From contig JABHEG010000190.1 in NCBI GenBank assembly GCA_018676675.1, positions 1-61,896 on the forward strand: a stretch of 61,896 nucleotides of DNA. Direction: 5' to 3'. This document shows, one piece after another, positions 26,330 through 35,284 of the stretch. The position numbers were made by a program, and so were the translations under genes. Positions within the stretch are counted from its first letter, which is position 1. Each line of letters opens with the position of its first letter. This DNA is from Lentisphaerota bacterium (GTDB lineage Bacteria; Verrucomicrobiota; Lentisphaeria; Oligosphaerales; JABHEG01). Under the pieces are notes generated by a model. The model had not been told where the DNA came from, did no database searches, and saw only the letters and a list, made by a program, of their open reading frames with translations.

Positions 26330-27458
26330 CCGGCACTTCGATCAACACGCCAACCACAGTTGCCAGCGCTGCCCCGGAGGACAGACCAAACAGCATCGTC
26401 GACGTCGCGATGGCCACCTCAAAGTGGTTGGAGGCGCCGATCATCGCGGCAGGGGCAGCGTCTTCGTAGCGGAGTTTCAGTGCCCTGGCAAGGCCGTAGC
26501 CCAAGGCAAAGATCAGACACGTCTGGATAAACAGAGGGATGGCGATCCAGACAATGGTGAGCGGGTTGCCGAGAATGACCTCACCTTTGAACGAGAACAG
26601 CAGAACCAGCGTGATCAGCAACGCCACAATGGTAACCGGTGTCAGGACATGCAGGAACTTGTCCTTGAACCAGGCTTCCCCCTTGACGGCGATAATCCAC
26701 TTCCGGGAGATGTAGCCTGCGACCAGCGGCAACGCCACGTATATCCCGATGGAAAGAAGAAGCGCTTGCCAGGGGACAGGCAGGCGTCCGACTCCCAGCA
26801 GGAACCCGCCGAGCACGCCGTAGAGTACCAGCATGGTCAGCGAGTTGATGGCCACCATGACCAGCGTCAGCCCATCGTTGCCCTTCGAGAGGTAGCCCCA
26901 AACCAGGACCATGGCCGTGCAAGGGGCGATGCCGAGCAGGATGCAACCCGCAAGATAGCTACGCCAGAGCGGGACCTGAAGCAGCTTGACCCCCTCCTGC
27001 AGCACGACCGTTCCTGCCCCATACTGTGCGCCAACCGGCAAGTCGAGGCCGAAGGGCATCTTGACCAGGTCGGTTGCCTCGGCCCCGATAAAGCCGCGGA
27101 AGAGGACACCCAGGAATAGGAGCGCAATGCCATACATGGTGAACGGCTTGATGCACCAGTTCACGAACAGCGTCAGAAATACAGGCTTCCCGCTCTTCCC
27201 GGCCTTGACCACGCTCGCAAAGTCAATCTTCACCATGATCGGGTACATCATGAAGAACAGGCACACGGCAATCGGGATGGACACCACCGGCGCACCCTTC
27301 ACCGAAATAGCCATGCCATCAAGGGCCTTGGCCAGCCCTGGCGCCAGCTTCCCGAGAACGATTCCCCCCACGATGCAAAGCCCGACCCACACGGTCAAGT
27401 AGCGTTCGAAAACGCTCGTCATCTGCCGGTCGGCAGTCTCGCATGTACGATCTGTCAT
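26262..27458 (-). CDS. acr3: Arsenite efflux transporter, ACR3 family
   Basis: A 398-residue membrane protein with about ten hydrophobic segments. The conserved Cys180 sits in LGIAPCTAMVLVW, the hallmark of ACR3 arsenite exporters, and a conserved acidic residue lies in GVLIEVPVML. It exports As(III) across the inner membrane using the proton gradient. It is downstream of, and on the same strand as, arsR, separated by a 289-nt gap filled by a palindromic repeat. No arsC or arsM is in view. Confidence 0.93.
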   Translation of the reverse strand: MTDRTCETADRQMTSVFERYLTVWVGLCIVGGIVLGKLAPGLAKALDGMAISVKGAPVVSIPIAVCLFFMMYPIMVKIDFASVVKAGKSGKPVFLTLFVNWCIKPFTMYGIALLFLGVLFRGFIGAEATDLVKMPFGLDLPVGAQYGAGTVVLQEGVKLLQVPLWRSYLAGCILLGIAPCTAMVLVWGYLSKGNDGLTLVMVAINSLTMLVLYGVLGGFLLGVGRLPVPWQALLLSIGIYVALPLVAGYISRKWIIAVKGEAWFKDKFLHVLTPVTIVALLITLVLLFSFKGEVILGNPLTIVWIAIPLFIQTCLIFALGYGLARALKLRYEDAAPAAMIGASNHFEVAIATSTMLFGLSSGAALATVVGVLIEVPVMLMLVRICLRTQNWFGPAEAD

Positions 27459-27480
27459 TAAGCGTCTCCTGGCAATCTTA

Positions 27481-27746
27481 GGGTTGGCGCGGAAATAACT
27501 CTACATTTTGGCGGGAGTGCAGGATGGTCAGCCGGAAGGCAAGAGGAGCAACGCATACCGAGGTATGTGTGCGACGAATAACGCCGCGAATGGCCGTGCT
27601 CCGCCCCGCCCCGTAGGCCTGCGTCCCTTTTGCTCTCTGGCTTCGTTGCTTCACTCGGGACATATCAAGATATGCCCGCTCGCTCGCGCCTGGCCGGAAA
27701 CCAAAATGACCAGCAGCAAAATGTGAAGTTATTTCCACGCCGACCC
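27481..27746. repeat. 266-nt palindromic element between arsR and acr3
   Basis: The ends are 30-nt inverted repeats with 26 matching positions (27481-27510, with GGAAATAACTCTACATTTTG inside, against 27717-27746, with CAAAATGTGAAGTTATTTCC). Inside are smaller palindromes, ATACCGAGGTAT and CATATCAAGATATG. It fills the arsR-acr3 gap almost exactly. A 103-codon frame crosses it on the minus strand but has no recognisable protein. It could act as a terminator or attenuator, or be a non-autonomous mobile element. Confidence 0.8.
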
Positions 27747-28109
27747 TTACTTTTGGGGCGGGAGCTTTTCCGGTGGCTGTGCTCCACACTCGCCCCTCAC
27801 AAAGCGCGCTGAATCGCCCTGTATCGTGGCATCATCAGCAAAGCACTCCCGCAAACAGCCCTGCAGACACGTCTCCAGACTGCTTCTCGGCTCCGAAAGC
27901 CGGTAGTACATCCACGTCCCATCCCGACGGGCCTCCACAACGCCGCGGTCACGCAGGATGCCAAGGTGACGCGATATGCGGAACTGCGGTGCCTCCAACG
28001 CTTCGGCAAGCCTGCACACACACGTCTCACCGTTGAGCGCCAACAGAACGGCCAACCGCAACCGCGTCGGCTCCGCCAGAGCTTTGAGAATGGTCACTTC
28101 CTGGTTCAC
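27747..28109 (-). CDS. arsR: ArsR-family arsenite-responsive repressor
   Basis: A 120-residue winged-helix repressor with GTG start. It carries Cys30 and Cys32 in ETCVCRLAEAL, the metal-binding helix of classic ArsR, and a recognition helix in RISRHLGILRDRGVV. A C-terminal cluster Cys81, Cys85, Cys89 (CLQGCLREC) is present too, so As(III) may bind at either site. It would repress its own promoter and acr3 and let go on binding arsenite. The upstream sequence includes a TATAGT-like -10 near 28143. Confidence 0.92.
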   Translation of the reverse strand: MNQEVTILKALAEPTRLRLAVLLALNGETCVCRLAEALEAPQFRISRHLGILRDRGVVEARRDGTWMYYRLSEPRSSLETCLQGCLRECFADDATIQGDSARFVRGECGAQPPEKLPPQK

Positions 28110-28531
28110 TGGAAGACTCCCACGTTGACTGCTGTATTCACTATAGCCCCTCTCTGCTTATCTGCGCACATCCACATATACAGCAAACAGAAACGTAACA
28201 AAGGGGCACCAAACACGCGGGAATGGCGCCGGCTCGGACAGGGCTGACATGGCATTTTACGCCTCAGTTACGTGAGGCGGCTCGACGGAGTCTCGCCCTC
28301 CAGGGACTCTCTGGGCCATCTGTGTCCGATGGAGGGAGAGACTCCGTCGAGCCGTCTTGGGGTTCTCCCCCCACGTAACTGAGGCGCTGACATGACGCCT
28401 TTTCCGACGGCGCGTTCCCTGCGGTGCCGGGCTACATTACGGCAACAACCTGTTTGATTACGCGCGAACGAACGCGGGGCACCACGGGCCGCAGCGGAGC
28501 CTGCATTGTCCATTGGCAAGGAAGCCATCCC
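28110..28531. repeat. Gap holding two nested inverted repeats
   Basis: Within this 422-nt gap, 28260-28274 (CGCCTCAGTTACGTG) is a perfect inverted repeat of 28372-28386. A second 16-bp perfect pair (GGCTCGACGGAGTCTC, 28279-28294 with 28338-28353) is nested inside. The whole element is 127 nt. The rest holds the arsR promoter region and the 5' leader of the FAD oxidoreductase gene; no gene is seen. Confidence 0.85.
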
Positions 28532-29905
28532 ATGGAAACACTGACGAGACAGGAATCGATTGAGGTGGCCTACGAAGCGGACGTCTGCGTCGTGGGCGGT
28601 GGCCCGGCAGGGGTATGCGCGGCGTTCGCAGCAGCGCGCCGTGGAAACAGCGTGATCGTGGTCGAGCAGGCGAACTGCCTGGGAGGCATCGCCACGGCCG
28701 GCCTGCATGGACATATCTGCCTCTACTCATCCTGGAGCAACGGCTCCGAACGGGTCGTGGGAGGGATCGCTCACGAAATCGCAGAGCGCGTCGTACACGA
28801 GGGATACGGGATCTACAGCGGCGCCAGTTGCGACTTCGAGGTCGAAGGGATGAAGCTCGTTCTCGAGAAGATAGCGGCCGAATGCAAACGCGTGCGACTC
28901 TTCTACTACACGCAATTCTCTGATGTCCTGATCGACAACGGGCAGATTACGCATGTCATCGTGCAAAGCAAGAGCGGCCGCCAGGCAATCCGTACGGGCA
29001 TGGTCATCGACTGCACCGGCGACGCGGACGTGTCAGCCCGCGCCGGCGTCCCTTTCGAGATGGGACGCGAAAAAGACGGGCTCTGCCAGCCGATGACCCT
29101 GATGTTCCAGATCGGCGGGGTCGACTACGAACGCGTCAAGCACTTCCGGTACGAGGAGTACGCAGAAAAGTACCCGGGGGAAGAGACGTACAAGCTGACC
29201 AAAGTCTGGGAGGAAGCGCAGCAGAACGGCGATATGGAGCCATTCCAGAAGAACATCATGGGCTGGTGGCACACGCCCACGCGCCCGGATCAACTCGGTA
29301 TCAACTTCACCCACATCACGGGCCGCAGCACGGTCGACATGGAAGATCTCACCTACGCAACCATCGAAGGCAGGCGACAAGCCTATCAGACGGTCGACGT
29401 CCACCGGAAGTACATCCCCGGTATGGAAGACTGTTGGATGAGCCACTCGGCCGCCATCATCGGCACCCGGGAAAGCCGGCGGATTGCGGGAGAATACACA
29501 ATCACCGAGGACGACCTGGTCGCGCAAAGAGAGTTCGATGATTCCATCGGCTATGGCAGCTTCTTCATCGACGTGCACTGCTGCGACGGCCCCGGAATGG
29601 ACGCCGAAACCTGGCACCCACCACCTGGCTTCAAGTACCAGATCCCCTATCGCGCATTGGTACCAAAAGGCATTGACAATCTGCTGGTCGGCGGGCGCTG
29701 CATCAGCTGCACACACACTGCTCTCGGCAGCCTCCGGGTCATGCCCCAATGCATGCTGGAAGGTGAGGCCTGTGGAGTGGCCGCCCACCAGGCCCTGTCG
29801 GCCGGCGCCGCTCCGCGCGACGTAGATGTGAAGGAACTGCAGAAGGCCTTACGCGCCCAGGAGGCCATCATCTCCGCAGAAGACATCATCAGCCGCACTG
29901 TCTAG
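28532..29905 (+). CDS. FAD-dependent oxidoreductase (FAD_oxidored family)
   Basis: A 457-residue flavoprotein. ATG 28532 follows AAGGA; the upstream open frame crosses the repeat and is not used. The dinucleotide-binding motif is VCVVGGGPAGVCAAFAAARR. Later blocks are VIDCTGDADVSARAG, ESRRIAGEYTITEDDL and LLVGGRCISCTHTALGS, typical of PF12831 proteins common in PVC polysaccharide clusters. The substrate is not known. It converges with the glycyl radical enzyme gene, leaving only 6 nt between the stops. No signal peptide, so cytoplasmic. Confidence 0.85.
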   Translation: METLTRQESIEVAYEADVCVVGGGPAGVCAAFAAARRGNSVIVVEQANCLGGIATAGLHGHICLYSSWSNGSERVVGGIAHEIAERVVHEGYGIYSGASCDFEVEGMKLVLEKIAAECKRVRLFYYTQFSDVLIDNGQITHVIVQSKSGRQAIRTGMVIDCTGDADVSARAGVPFEMGREKDGLCQPMTLMFQIGGVDYERVKHFRYEEYAEKYPGEETYKLTKVWEEAQQNGDMEPFQKNIMGWWHTPTRPDQLGINFTHITGRSTVDMEDLTYATIEGRRQAYQTVDVHRKYIPGMEDCWMSHSAAIIGTRESRRIAGEYTITEDDLVAQREFDDSIGYGSFFIDVHCCDGPGMDAETWHPPPGFKYQIPYRALVPKGIDNLLVGGRCISCTHTALGSLRVMPQCMLEGEACGVAAHQALSAGAAPRDVDVKELQKALRAQEAIISAEDIISRTV

Positions 29906-29911
29906 TCTGAC

Positions 29912-32275
29912 CTACAGCCCCGGCTGCTCAGTGCGTGAGATGATCTCATCCTGCAGTTCTTTGCCGATGTCGACGAAGAAGTCACTGTATCCTGCGACCC
30001 GCACAATCAACTCACGGTGCTTTTCGGGTTCCCGTTGCGCCCGGCGCAGTGTCTCGGCGGTCACCACGTTGAACTGGATGTGATGGCCTCCCAGACCAAA
30101 GTACGCCTCCACGAGATCGACCATGCGCTCCAGCCCCTTGCCCTGCAGAGTGTTCGGACTGAATCGCATATTGAGAAGCGTGCCGCCGGTACGGGTGTGA
30201 TCAATGTGCGCAGCAGACCGAATCACCGCCGTCGGTCCGCGTTTGTCCGTGCCCTGCGATGGCGAGATTCCCTCGGAAACGGGCGTACCGGCCTTCCGCC
30301 CGTTGGGCAGTGCCCCCGTCACCTGGCCGAAGTAGACGTGCACAGTCGTGGGCAGCAGGTTGACGCGGTACTTCCCCCCTTTGGTGTTCGGCCGGCCATC
30401 CAGCAGGGCGAAATAGCCCTCGAACAAATCACCGGTGATGACGTCAGCAGCGGAGTCGTCGTTCCCGTAGGTCGGGGTTTCGTTGAGAAGGCGTTGCCGC
30501 AGGGCCTCGTCGCCCTCGAAGTTGCGCGCGGTGGCGTCCAGCAGTTCGTCCATTGAGACGTTGCCTTCGTCGAAGACGTGGTACTTGACCGCCGACACCG
30601 CATCCGTAACCGACCCCAGGCCGACTCCCTGGATGTAGGTCGGATTGTACCGGGCCCCACCATCGTGGTAGTCCCTGCCCCGCGCAACACAGTCGTCCAT
30701 GATGATTGACATGAACGGACATGGCATCTGGCTTGCGTAGAGGCGTTCGATGACATTGTTCCCGGCGATCTTCAGGTCGATGAAATGCCCGAGTTGCTGC
30801 TGGTAAGCGTCGAAGAACTGTCCAAACGACGCGAATTCCCGTGGATCGCCGGTCACCGGTCCCAACTGCCGGCCCGTTGCCGGATCGACGCCGCCGTGGC
30901 ACGTGAGTTCGAAGATCTTGGGCCAATTCAGATACCCGGTCAAAGTGCAGCTTTCCTTGCCGAACGCACTCACGGTCACGCAACCGCTCGGGCCTCCTGC
31001 CCGGGCATCCCGCAGCGTCTTGCCGTCGCGAAGCATCTCCTGGACGATGACATCCATGTTGAACAGCGACGGTTGACCGATCCCGGTGCGGGCGACCTCG
31101 CAGGCCCGGGTGAGGAACTCACGGGGGTTGACGTCGCTGTACTGGATACAGGCGCTCGGCTGGATCAGCCGCATCTCCTCGACCACCTCCAGAATGAGGA
31201 AGGACAGGTCGTTCACGGCGTTGCTTCCGTCAGGGAGAACACCCCCCACATTGATCAGCGCGAAATCCTGATACGTTCCGCTCTGCTCCTCCGTGATGTC
31301 GACCTTTGGCGGAGCCGGCTGGTTGTGGAACTTCACCCAGAAGCACTGCAGCAGTTCCCCGGCTTCGTCACGCGCCAGCATCCCTTCCGCCAGTTCCCGG
31401 GCATAGAAGGGATAGAGGTGCTGGTCGAGTCGCCCGGGGTTGTACGAATCCCACGTGTTGAGTTCGGTGATCACACCGAGATGGACAAACCAGTAGGCCT
31501 GCAGTGCCTCCCGGAACGAGCGCGGGCGGTGGGCCGGGACATGGTCGCAGACCGCGGCAATGTCCAGCAGGGCCTGTTTCCTGCCCGGATCCGTTTCTCC
31601 GGTGGCCCGGCAACGCGCCTTTTCCGCATGCCGACGGGCAAACCGGATCACGGCATCAATCGCGATGACCATGGCTTTGAGTTCTTCGTTCTTCGCATAG
31701 GCATCCGGGTCGTTCAGATAGTCCAGGCGCGCCTGATGGTCCACAACATCCTGCTTGACCTCAAGCAACCCGCGCCGGTAAATCTTGTCATCCAGGATCG
31801 CGTGCCCAGGGGCGCGCTGCTCCATGAACTCCGTGAAGATCCCAGCATCGAATGCAGCGTTCCATTCGTCTCCCATGAGCGAGAAGACGTGCTCCCGGAT
31901 GGTGTTGCCTGACCAGAATGGGATGATCTCTTCCCGGTAGGCCCTGAACACATCGTCGGGAACGTCAAATGGCGTGCGCTCACGCTGACTGAGCACGCGC
32001 AGGTCGTCGATCGAGTGACAGCACAGCTCCGGATACGTGGGCGTCGCCTTGGGAGCAGGCCCCCGCTCTCCGACGATGAGTTCATCCTCGCCGATGTAGA
32101 TTGTGCGCCGGTCCATGATGTATGCCAGGGCCAGAGCCCGACAGACCGGGGTAGAAACCTGCCGGGCCGTTCTGCTGCGGTAGAAGTCGGTCAGCAATTG
32201 GGCTCGTTCCGCGGAAACGTAGGGTCTGGTCCCCACGCTCTCGGTGCGTAAGCGTCGTACACGGTCAGTCATCAT
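29912..32275 (-). CDS. Glycyl radical enzyme (pyruvate formate-lyase-like)
   Basis: A 787-residue anaerobic radical enzyme. ATG 32275 follows GGAGGTG. The glycyl radical site is Gly762 in RVAGYSDFFVDIGKELQDEI, and the catalytic thiyl cysteine is Cys432 in GGPSGCVTVS. Dehydratase-type relatives carry Glu two residues after that cysteine (C-x-E); here it is Thr, so a glycerol, diol, choline or hydroxyproline type elimination mechanism is doubtful. No radical-SAM activating enzyme is in the window. Its presence implies anaerobic life. Substrate unknown; a decarboxylase or unassigned subfamily is possible. Confidence 0.9.
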   Translation of the reverse strand: MMTDRVRRLRTESVGTRPYVSAERAQLLTDFYRSRTARQVSTPVCRALALAYIMDRRTIYIGEDELIVGERGPAPKATPTYPELCCHSIDDLRVLSQRERTPFDVPDDVFRAYREEIIPFWSGNTIREHVFSLMGDEWNAAFDAGIFTEFMEQRAPGHAILDDKIYRRGLLEVKQDVVDHQARLDYLNDPDAYAKNEELKAMVIAIDAVIRFARRHAEKARCRATGETDPGRKQALLDIAAVCDHVPAHRPRSFREALQAYWFVHLGVITELNTWDSYNPGRLDQHLYPFYARELAEGMLARDEAGELLQCFWVKFHNQPAPPKVDITEEQSGTYQDFALINVGGVLPDGSNAVNDLSFLILEVVEEMRLIQPSACIQYSDVNPREFLTRACEVARTGIGQPSLFNMDVIVQEMLRDGKTLRDARAGGPSGCVTVSAFGKESCTLTGYLNWPKIFELTCHGGVDPATGRQLGPVTGDPREFASFGQFFDAYQQQLGHFIDLKIAGNNVIERLYASQMPCPFMSIIMDDCVARGRDYHDGGARYNPTYIQGVGLGSVTDAVSAVKYHVFDEGNVSMDELLDATARNFEGDEALRQRLLNETPTYGNDDSAADVITGDLFEGYFALLDGRPNTKGGKYRVNLLPTTVHVYFGQVTGALPNGRKAGTPVSEGISPSQGTDKRGPTAVIRSAAHIDHTRTGGTLLNMRFSPNTLQGKGLERMVDLVEAYFGLGGHHIQFNVVTAETLRRAQREPEKHRELIVRVAGYSDFFVDIGKELQDEIISRTEQPGL

Positions 32276-32317
32276 CGCGTCACCTCCGTGCTCCTCTCCG
32301 GAGCACACACTCTCCAA

Positions 32318-33022
32318 TCATTTTGTTCCGACACCCCAGGCGCGGCGCACTGTCTGGTAGCCCAACGGATCGTGCTCCTTGAGTTCGGCCTGCACAAACG
32401 GATAGAAATCGTTGCAGCCAAAGAACGCCTCACTCAGCTCAGCGAAGTACTCTTTGTGGTCTGCGACGGCATAAGCTCTCGCACGCTGGCCGGAGTACTT
32501 GAGGACAAGATCGTACGTCCCCCCCTCCTGCGCCTGGGAGAAGGCAGCCTTGATATCCGCGTTGTCCCAGCCAAGAACCTGATCATGATAGGCATGCGCC
32601 AGTTCATGGAACACCATCCAGAACTGATGGCGCGTCCAGCTTAGGAAGTTGCGCGGATTGCCCAACTCAATGCCTTTGGCTTTGGCCGGGTTGAAGCCAT
32701 TGTCCCGCAACCACTGCCTCGATGGATGGTAACACATTCCCGTCACTGAGCTCTTCGCCTCGACCCAGATTGCCACCTTGCGCAGTGCCGCAAGGGCGTC
32801 CGCGGAGACAGCACGAGTCACCTGATGAAGCTGAAATTCGAGCTCACGAAGCGTCTTGCCCCCAAGATCCTCCGGCTCGGTCAAGAGGTCACCGTGCACG
32901 TGAACAGTCCACCCCTCGACAACTTGGGTCTGGTAGGCTGAAGCAGGGGCGTACGCCGCCGAATCAGCAGCACAACAGCCGCCGGCAAGCAGGAACGCAG
33001 CCATTGTCTCAATACGCGTCAT
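32318..33022 (-). CDS. Zn metallopeptidase, anthrax-lethal-factor-like
   Basis: A 234-residue protein. The frame is open well upstream, but ATG 33022 gives a plausible short signal (TMAAFLLAGGCCAADSAA); ATG 33004 is an alternative. The zinc site is HELAH (His139, Glu140, His143), with Glu195 in HKEYFAELSEAFFG as third ligand, a gluzincin pattern like peptidase family M34. The ending CNDFYPFVQAELKEHDP is typical of a family of small exported peptidases in Planctomycetes and relatives. Substrate unknown. The next gene downstream is the glycyl radical enzyme, 42 nt away. Confidence 0.75.
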   Translation of the reverse strand: MTRIETMAAFLLAGGCCAADSAAYAPASAYQTQVVEGWTVHVHGDLLTEPEDLGGKTLRELEFQLHQVTRAVSADALAALRKVAIWVEAKSSVTGMCYHPSRQWLRDNGFNPAKAKGIELGNPRNFLSWTRHQFWMVFHELAHAYHDQVLGWDNADIKAAFSQAQEGGTYDLVLKYSGQRARAYAVADHKEYFAELSEAFFGCNDFYPFVQAELKEHDPLGYQTVRRAWGVGTK

Positions 33023-33721
33023 CCGAATTCCATTCCGAAGTCCAGACCAGAAACAGTAACCTTTAGCGTCTAGACTATACGTTAGCGCAAAGAGTGCCTC
33101 CTCGCCAAGCCGGCATGCCTGCCACAGGGCTGTCTCATCCTGACGATTCTGGCCCGTTCGTGATACCGTGATGGCGTGTTGTCCAGATGAACTGGAACCG
33201 GAATCCGGAGTTGCCAGCCTCGGCTGGTCCGCTGAGGCGGAAACCACGGAGACTCGGAGACACCGAGGAAGAAGATCACGGAGATGGGGCGTATGCGCGC
33301 TGCCGTCGGACCGGCAACCCGCATTCGCCCCATCGCTCTTGGGTTGGAGAATGCGAGAGGGGGGCCTTGTTGCTCCGTGCTCTCCAGGAGGAAAGAACAT
33401 TGCGGAGTTCGCGTTCGGCTCCGAGCCGAATGCGGAATCCGTCAATCTCCTCTTCCGGTCTTCTCCGTGTCTCCGTGCTCTCTAGCGAAGCGGGTGGTGA
33501 AACACATTTCGGCAGAAATGGTTGGACAACCAGTCGATCGAGAGGAACGCTCCGAATCTGGCGCCCCTCATCGCGGCGATACCGTCTCTGAATTCACCTT
33601 CTCACGCTCTGATCACGAGAGATCGCGTTTTCCTCGGCTGGACGTGGCATGCCGCTCGTCCCGCTCGTATCTTGCCTCATGCAGTCGGCACGCCGGTTTT
33701 CCCCTCGAAAGGACGTAGACA
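33023..33721. repeat. Long gap with 'cacggagacacggag' type inverted repeat
   Basis: This gap of about 700 nt separates divergent genes. 33243-33275 (ACCACGGAGACTCGGAGACA) is inverted against 33455-33475 (TCTCCGTGTCTCCGTG). 33408-33432 holds a near-perfect palindrome around GCGTTCGGCTCCGAGCCGAA. GATGGGGCG at 33282 recurs inverted as CGCCCCATC at 33327. No convincing reading frame is present. The last 70 nt lead into AAAGGACG, the ribosome-binding site of the next gene. Confidence 0.65.
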
Positions 33722-35176
33722 ATGAAACGACGACACGGCTTCTGTACCTGGACTATCCTGAGCGTGGGATGCCTTCTCACGTGCTTGCGGGTCGTAGGCC
33801 TCACCGACACGGTCACATTGCTCTACACCTCCGACATGCATGATCACCTTCGGGCAGCGGCCAACGGCGTCGGTGGCGTGCCCTACGTGTCCGGGTACGT
33901 CAAACAGGTTCGCAGCCAACGGACCGATGTCGTGCTGGTGGATGCCGGCGATGTGGTGAACAAAGGCGACTATCTGCCGTTTCATACGCGTGGCAAGACC
34001 ATGTACGACGCGATGGGGAGGATCGGCTACAGCGCTGCCGCTCCGGGGAACCACGGTTTTGTCTACGGCCTGCCGCAACTGCTCGAGAACACGAAGGACA
34101 CAGCGTTCCCATTCGTCTGCGCGAACGTGCGCAAGAACGACGGGGCGCCTTTCCCAATGAAGCCCTCGACCATCCTGGACGCCGACGGTGTCAAGGTCGG
34201 CGTCATCGGGTTCACGCTCCCCGGGGCCGCATTCGGCAAAGCCGGGTGCAAAGCCCTCGATCTCAACGGAACCGCTGCCGCACTGAAGAAAGAGGCCGAG
34301 ATCCTCGCTCAGCAGGTACACCTGATCGTCGCGGTCGGGCACTTCCCTAACCCGAAATGTCAGAAACTCTCAGCACTCGTGCCCGCCATTGACATCTTCG
34401 TCGCAGCCCACAGTCACCAACTGCTGCCGCAACCCAAAACGGTGGCTGCAACGGGCGCCCTCATCGTCCAGGCCGGCTCAAACGCCCTCTATGTCGGCCA
34501 TCTTGAACTCACCGTCGACCTGGACACGAGGAAGATCGTTTCCCACAAGAACAATCTCGTCAAGCTCGTCCACAACAGCGTCCCTGAAGACGAGGACATG
34601 AGTCGCTGGATAAGTGAGACCGAGAAGGCGCTTTTGCCGGAGGCCCAGGAAATCCTGGGGACAGCCGGAGAAGCAATCCCACGGAACCGGATCGGCAAGC
34701 TCTACGCCCGGGCCATTCGGCAGAAGGCGGAGGCCGACATCGCCCTGGTCAACCCCAAGCGCTTGCTCAACGGCTTCGTGGCGGGACAGTCAATTGACAC
34801 CAACGCCGTATTCGCGACGTACATGATGGCCACGCCGGAGGTCGTCGTGCTGGACGTGTCCGGGGCCGACCTGATCCGTGGTTTGGGTCGGTTCAAAAAC
34901 AGCAAGACCACACCAGCCTGGGACGGTTTCGCGGGCCGCCTTGATCCCGGAAGCCCCGTCGGGCAACGCCTGCTCGATCACGACCTCACCCCCGAGCGCG
35001 TGTATTCGGTCGCGATCACTGACGGCATGACTCGCCCCGCCAGCCTGCCGCGAACCTTCGGTTTCAAAGCCCCCAAAGGCACGGCCAGGCCCTGTGATTT
35101 CACTCCCGTCGACGCCCTCTGCAGTTACATAAAAGACCTGACCGCCAGTGGCGCTCAGGTCCGCGCCACCCCCTGA
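33722..35176 (+). CDS. Exported 5'-nucleotidase/UshA-like metallophosphoesterase
   Basis: A 484-residue protein with an N-terminal signal segment (TILSVGCLLTCLRVVGL) and AAAGGACG upstream. Metal ligands of the calcineurin-like domain are seen: Asp38 and His40 in SDMHDHL, Asp77 in DAGD, Asn110-His111 in GNHG, and later GHFP and AHSH. A C-terminal 5'-nucleotidase substrate domain follows (residues about 290-480). The GNHE/GNHD consensus is GNHG here. It would release phosphate from nucleotides or sugar nucleotides outside the cytoplasm. Confidence 0.87.
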   Translation: MKRRHGFCTWTILSVGCLLTCLRVVGLTDTVTLLYTSDMHDHLRAAANGVGGVPYVSGYVKQVRSQRTDVVLVDAGDVVNKGDYLPFHTRGKTMYDAMGRIGYSAAAPGNHGFVYGLPQLLENTKDTAFPFVCANVRKNDGAPFPMKPSTILDADGVKVGVIGFTLPGAAFGKAGCKALDLNGTAAALKKEAEILAQQVHLIVAVGHFPNPKCQKLSALVPAIDIFVAAHSHQLLPQPKTVAATGALIVQAGSNALYVGHLELTVDLDTRKIVSHKNNLVKLVHNSVPEDEDMSRWISETEKALLPEAQEILGTAGEAIPRNRIGKLYARAIRQKAEADIALVNPKRLLNGFVAGQSIDTNAVFATYMMATPEVVVLDVSGADLIRGLGRFKNSKTTPAWDGFAGRLDPGSPVGQRLLDHDLTPERVYSVAITDGMTRPASLPRTFGFKAPKGTARPCDFTPVDALCSYIKDLTASGAQVRATP

Positions 35177-35284
35177 CCCGTCGGCACGGCAGCGGTTTCC
35201 TGGAGGGGCGATGCTTGTCCCGCCATAGCCGGACGGCGACGGGGGATCCTCAGCGACCGTGTCCCATGGCTATTGCTTCGGGCA

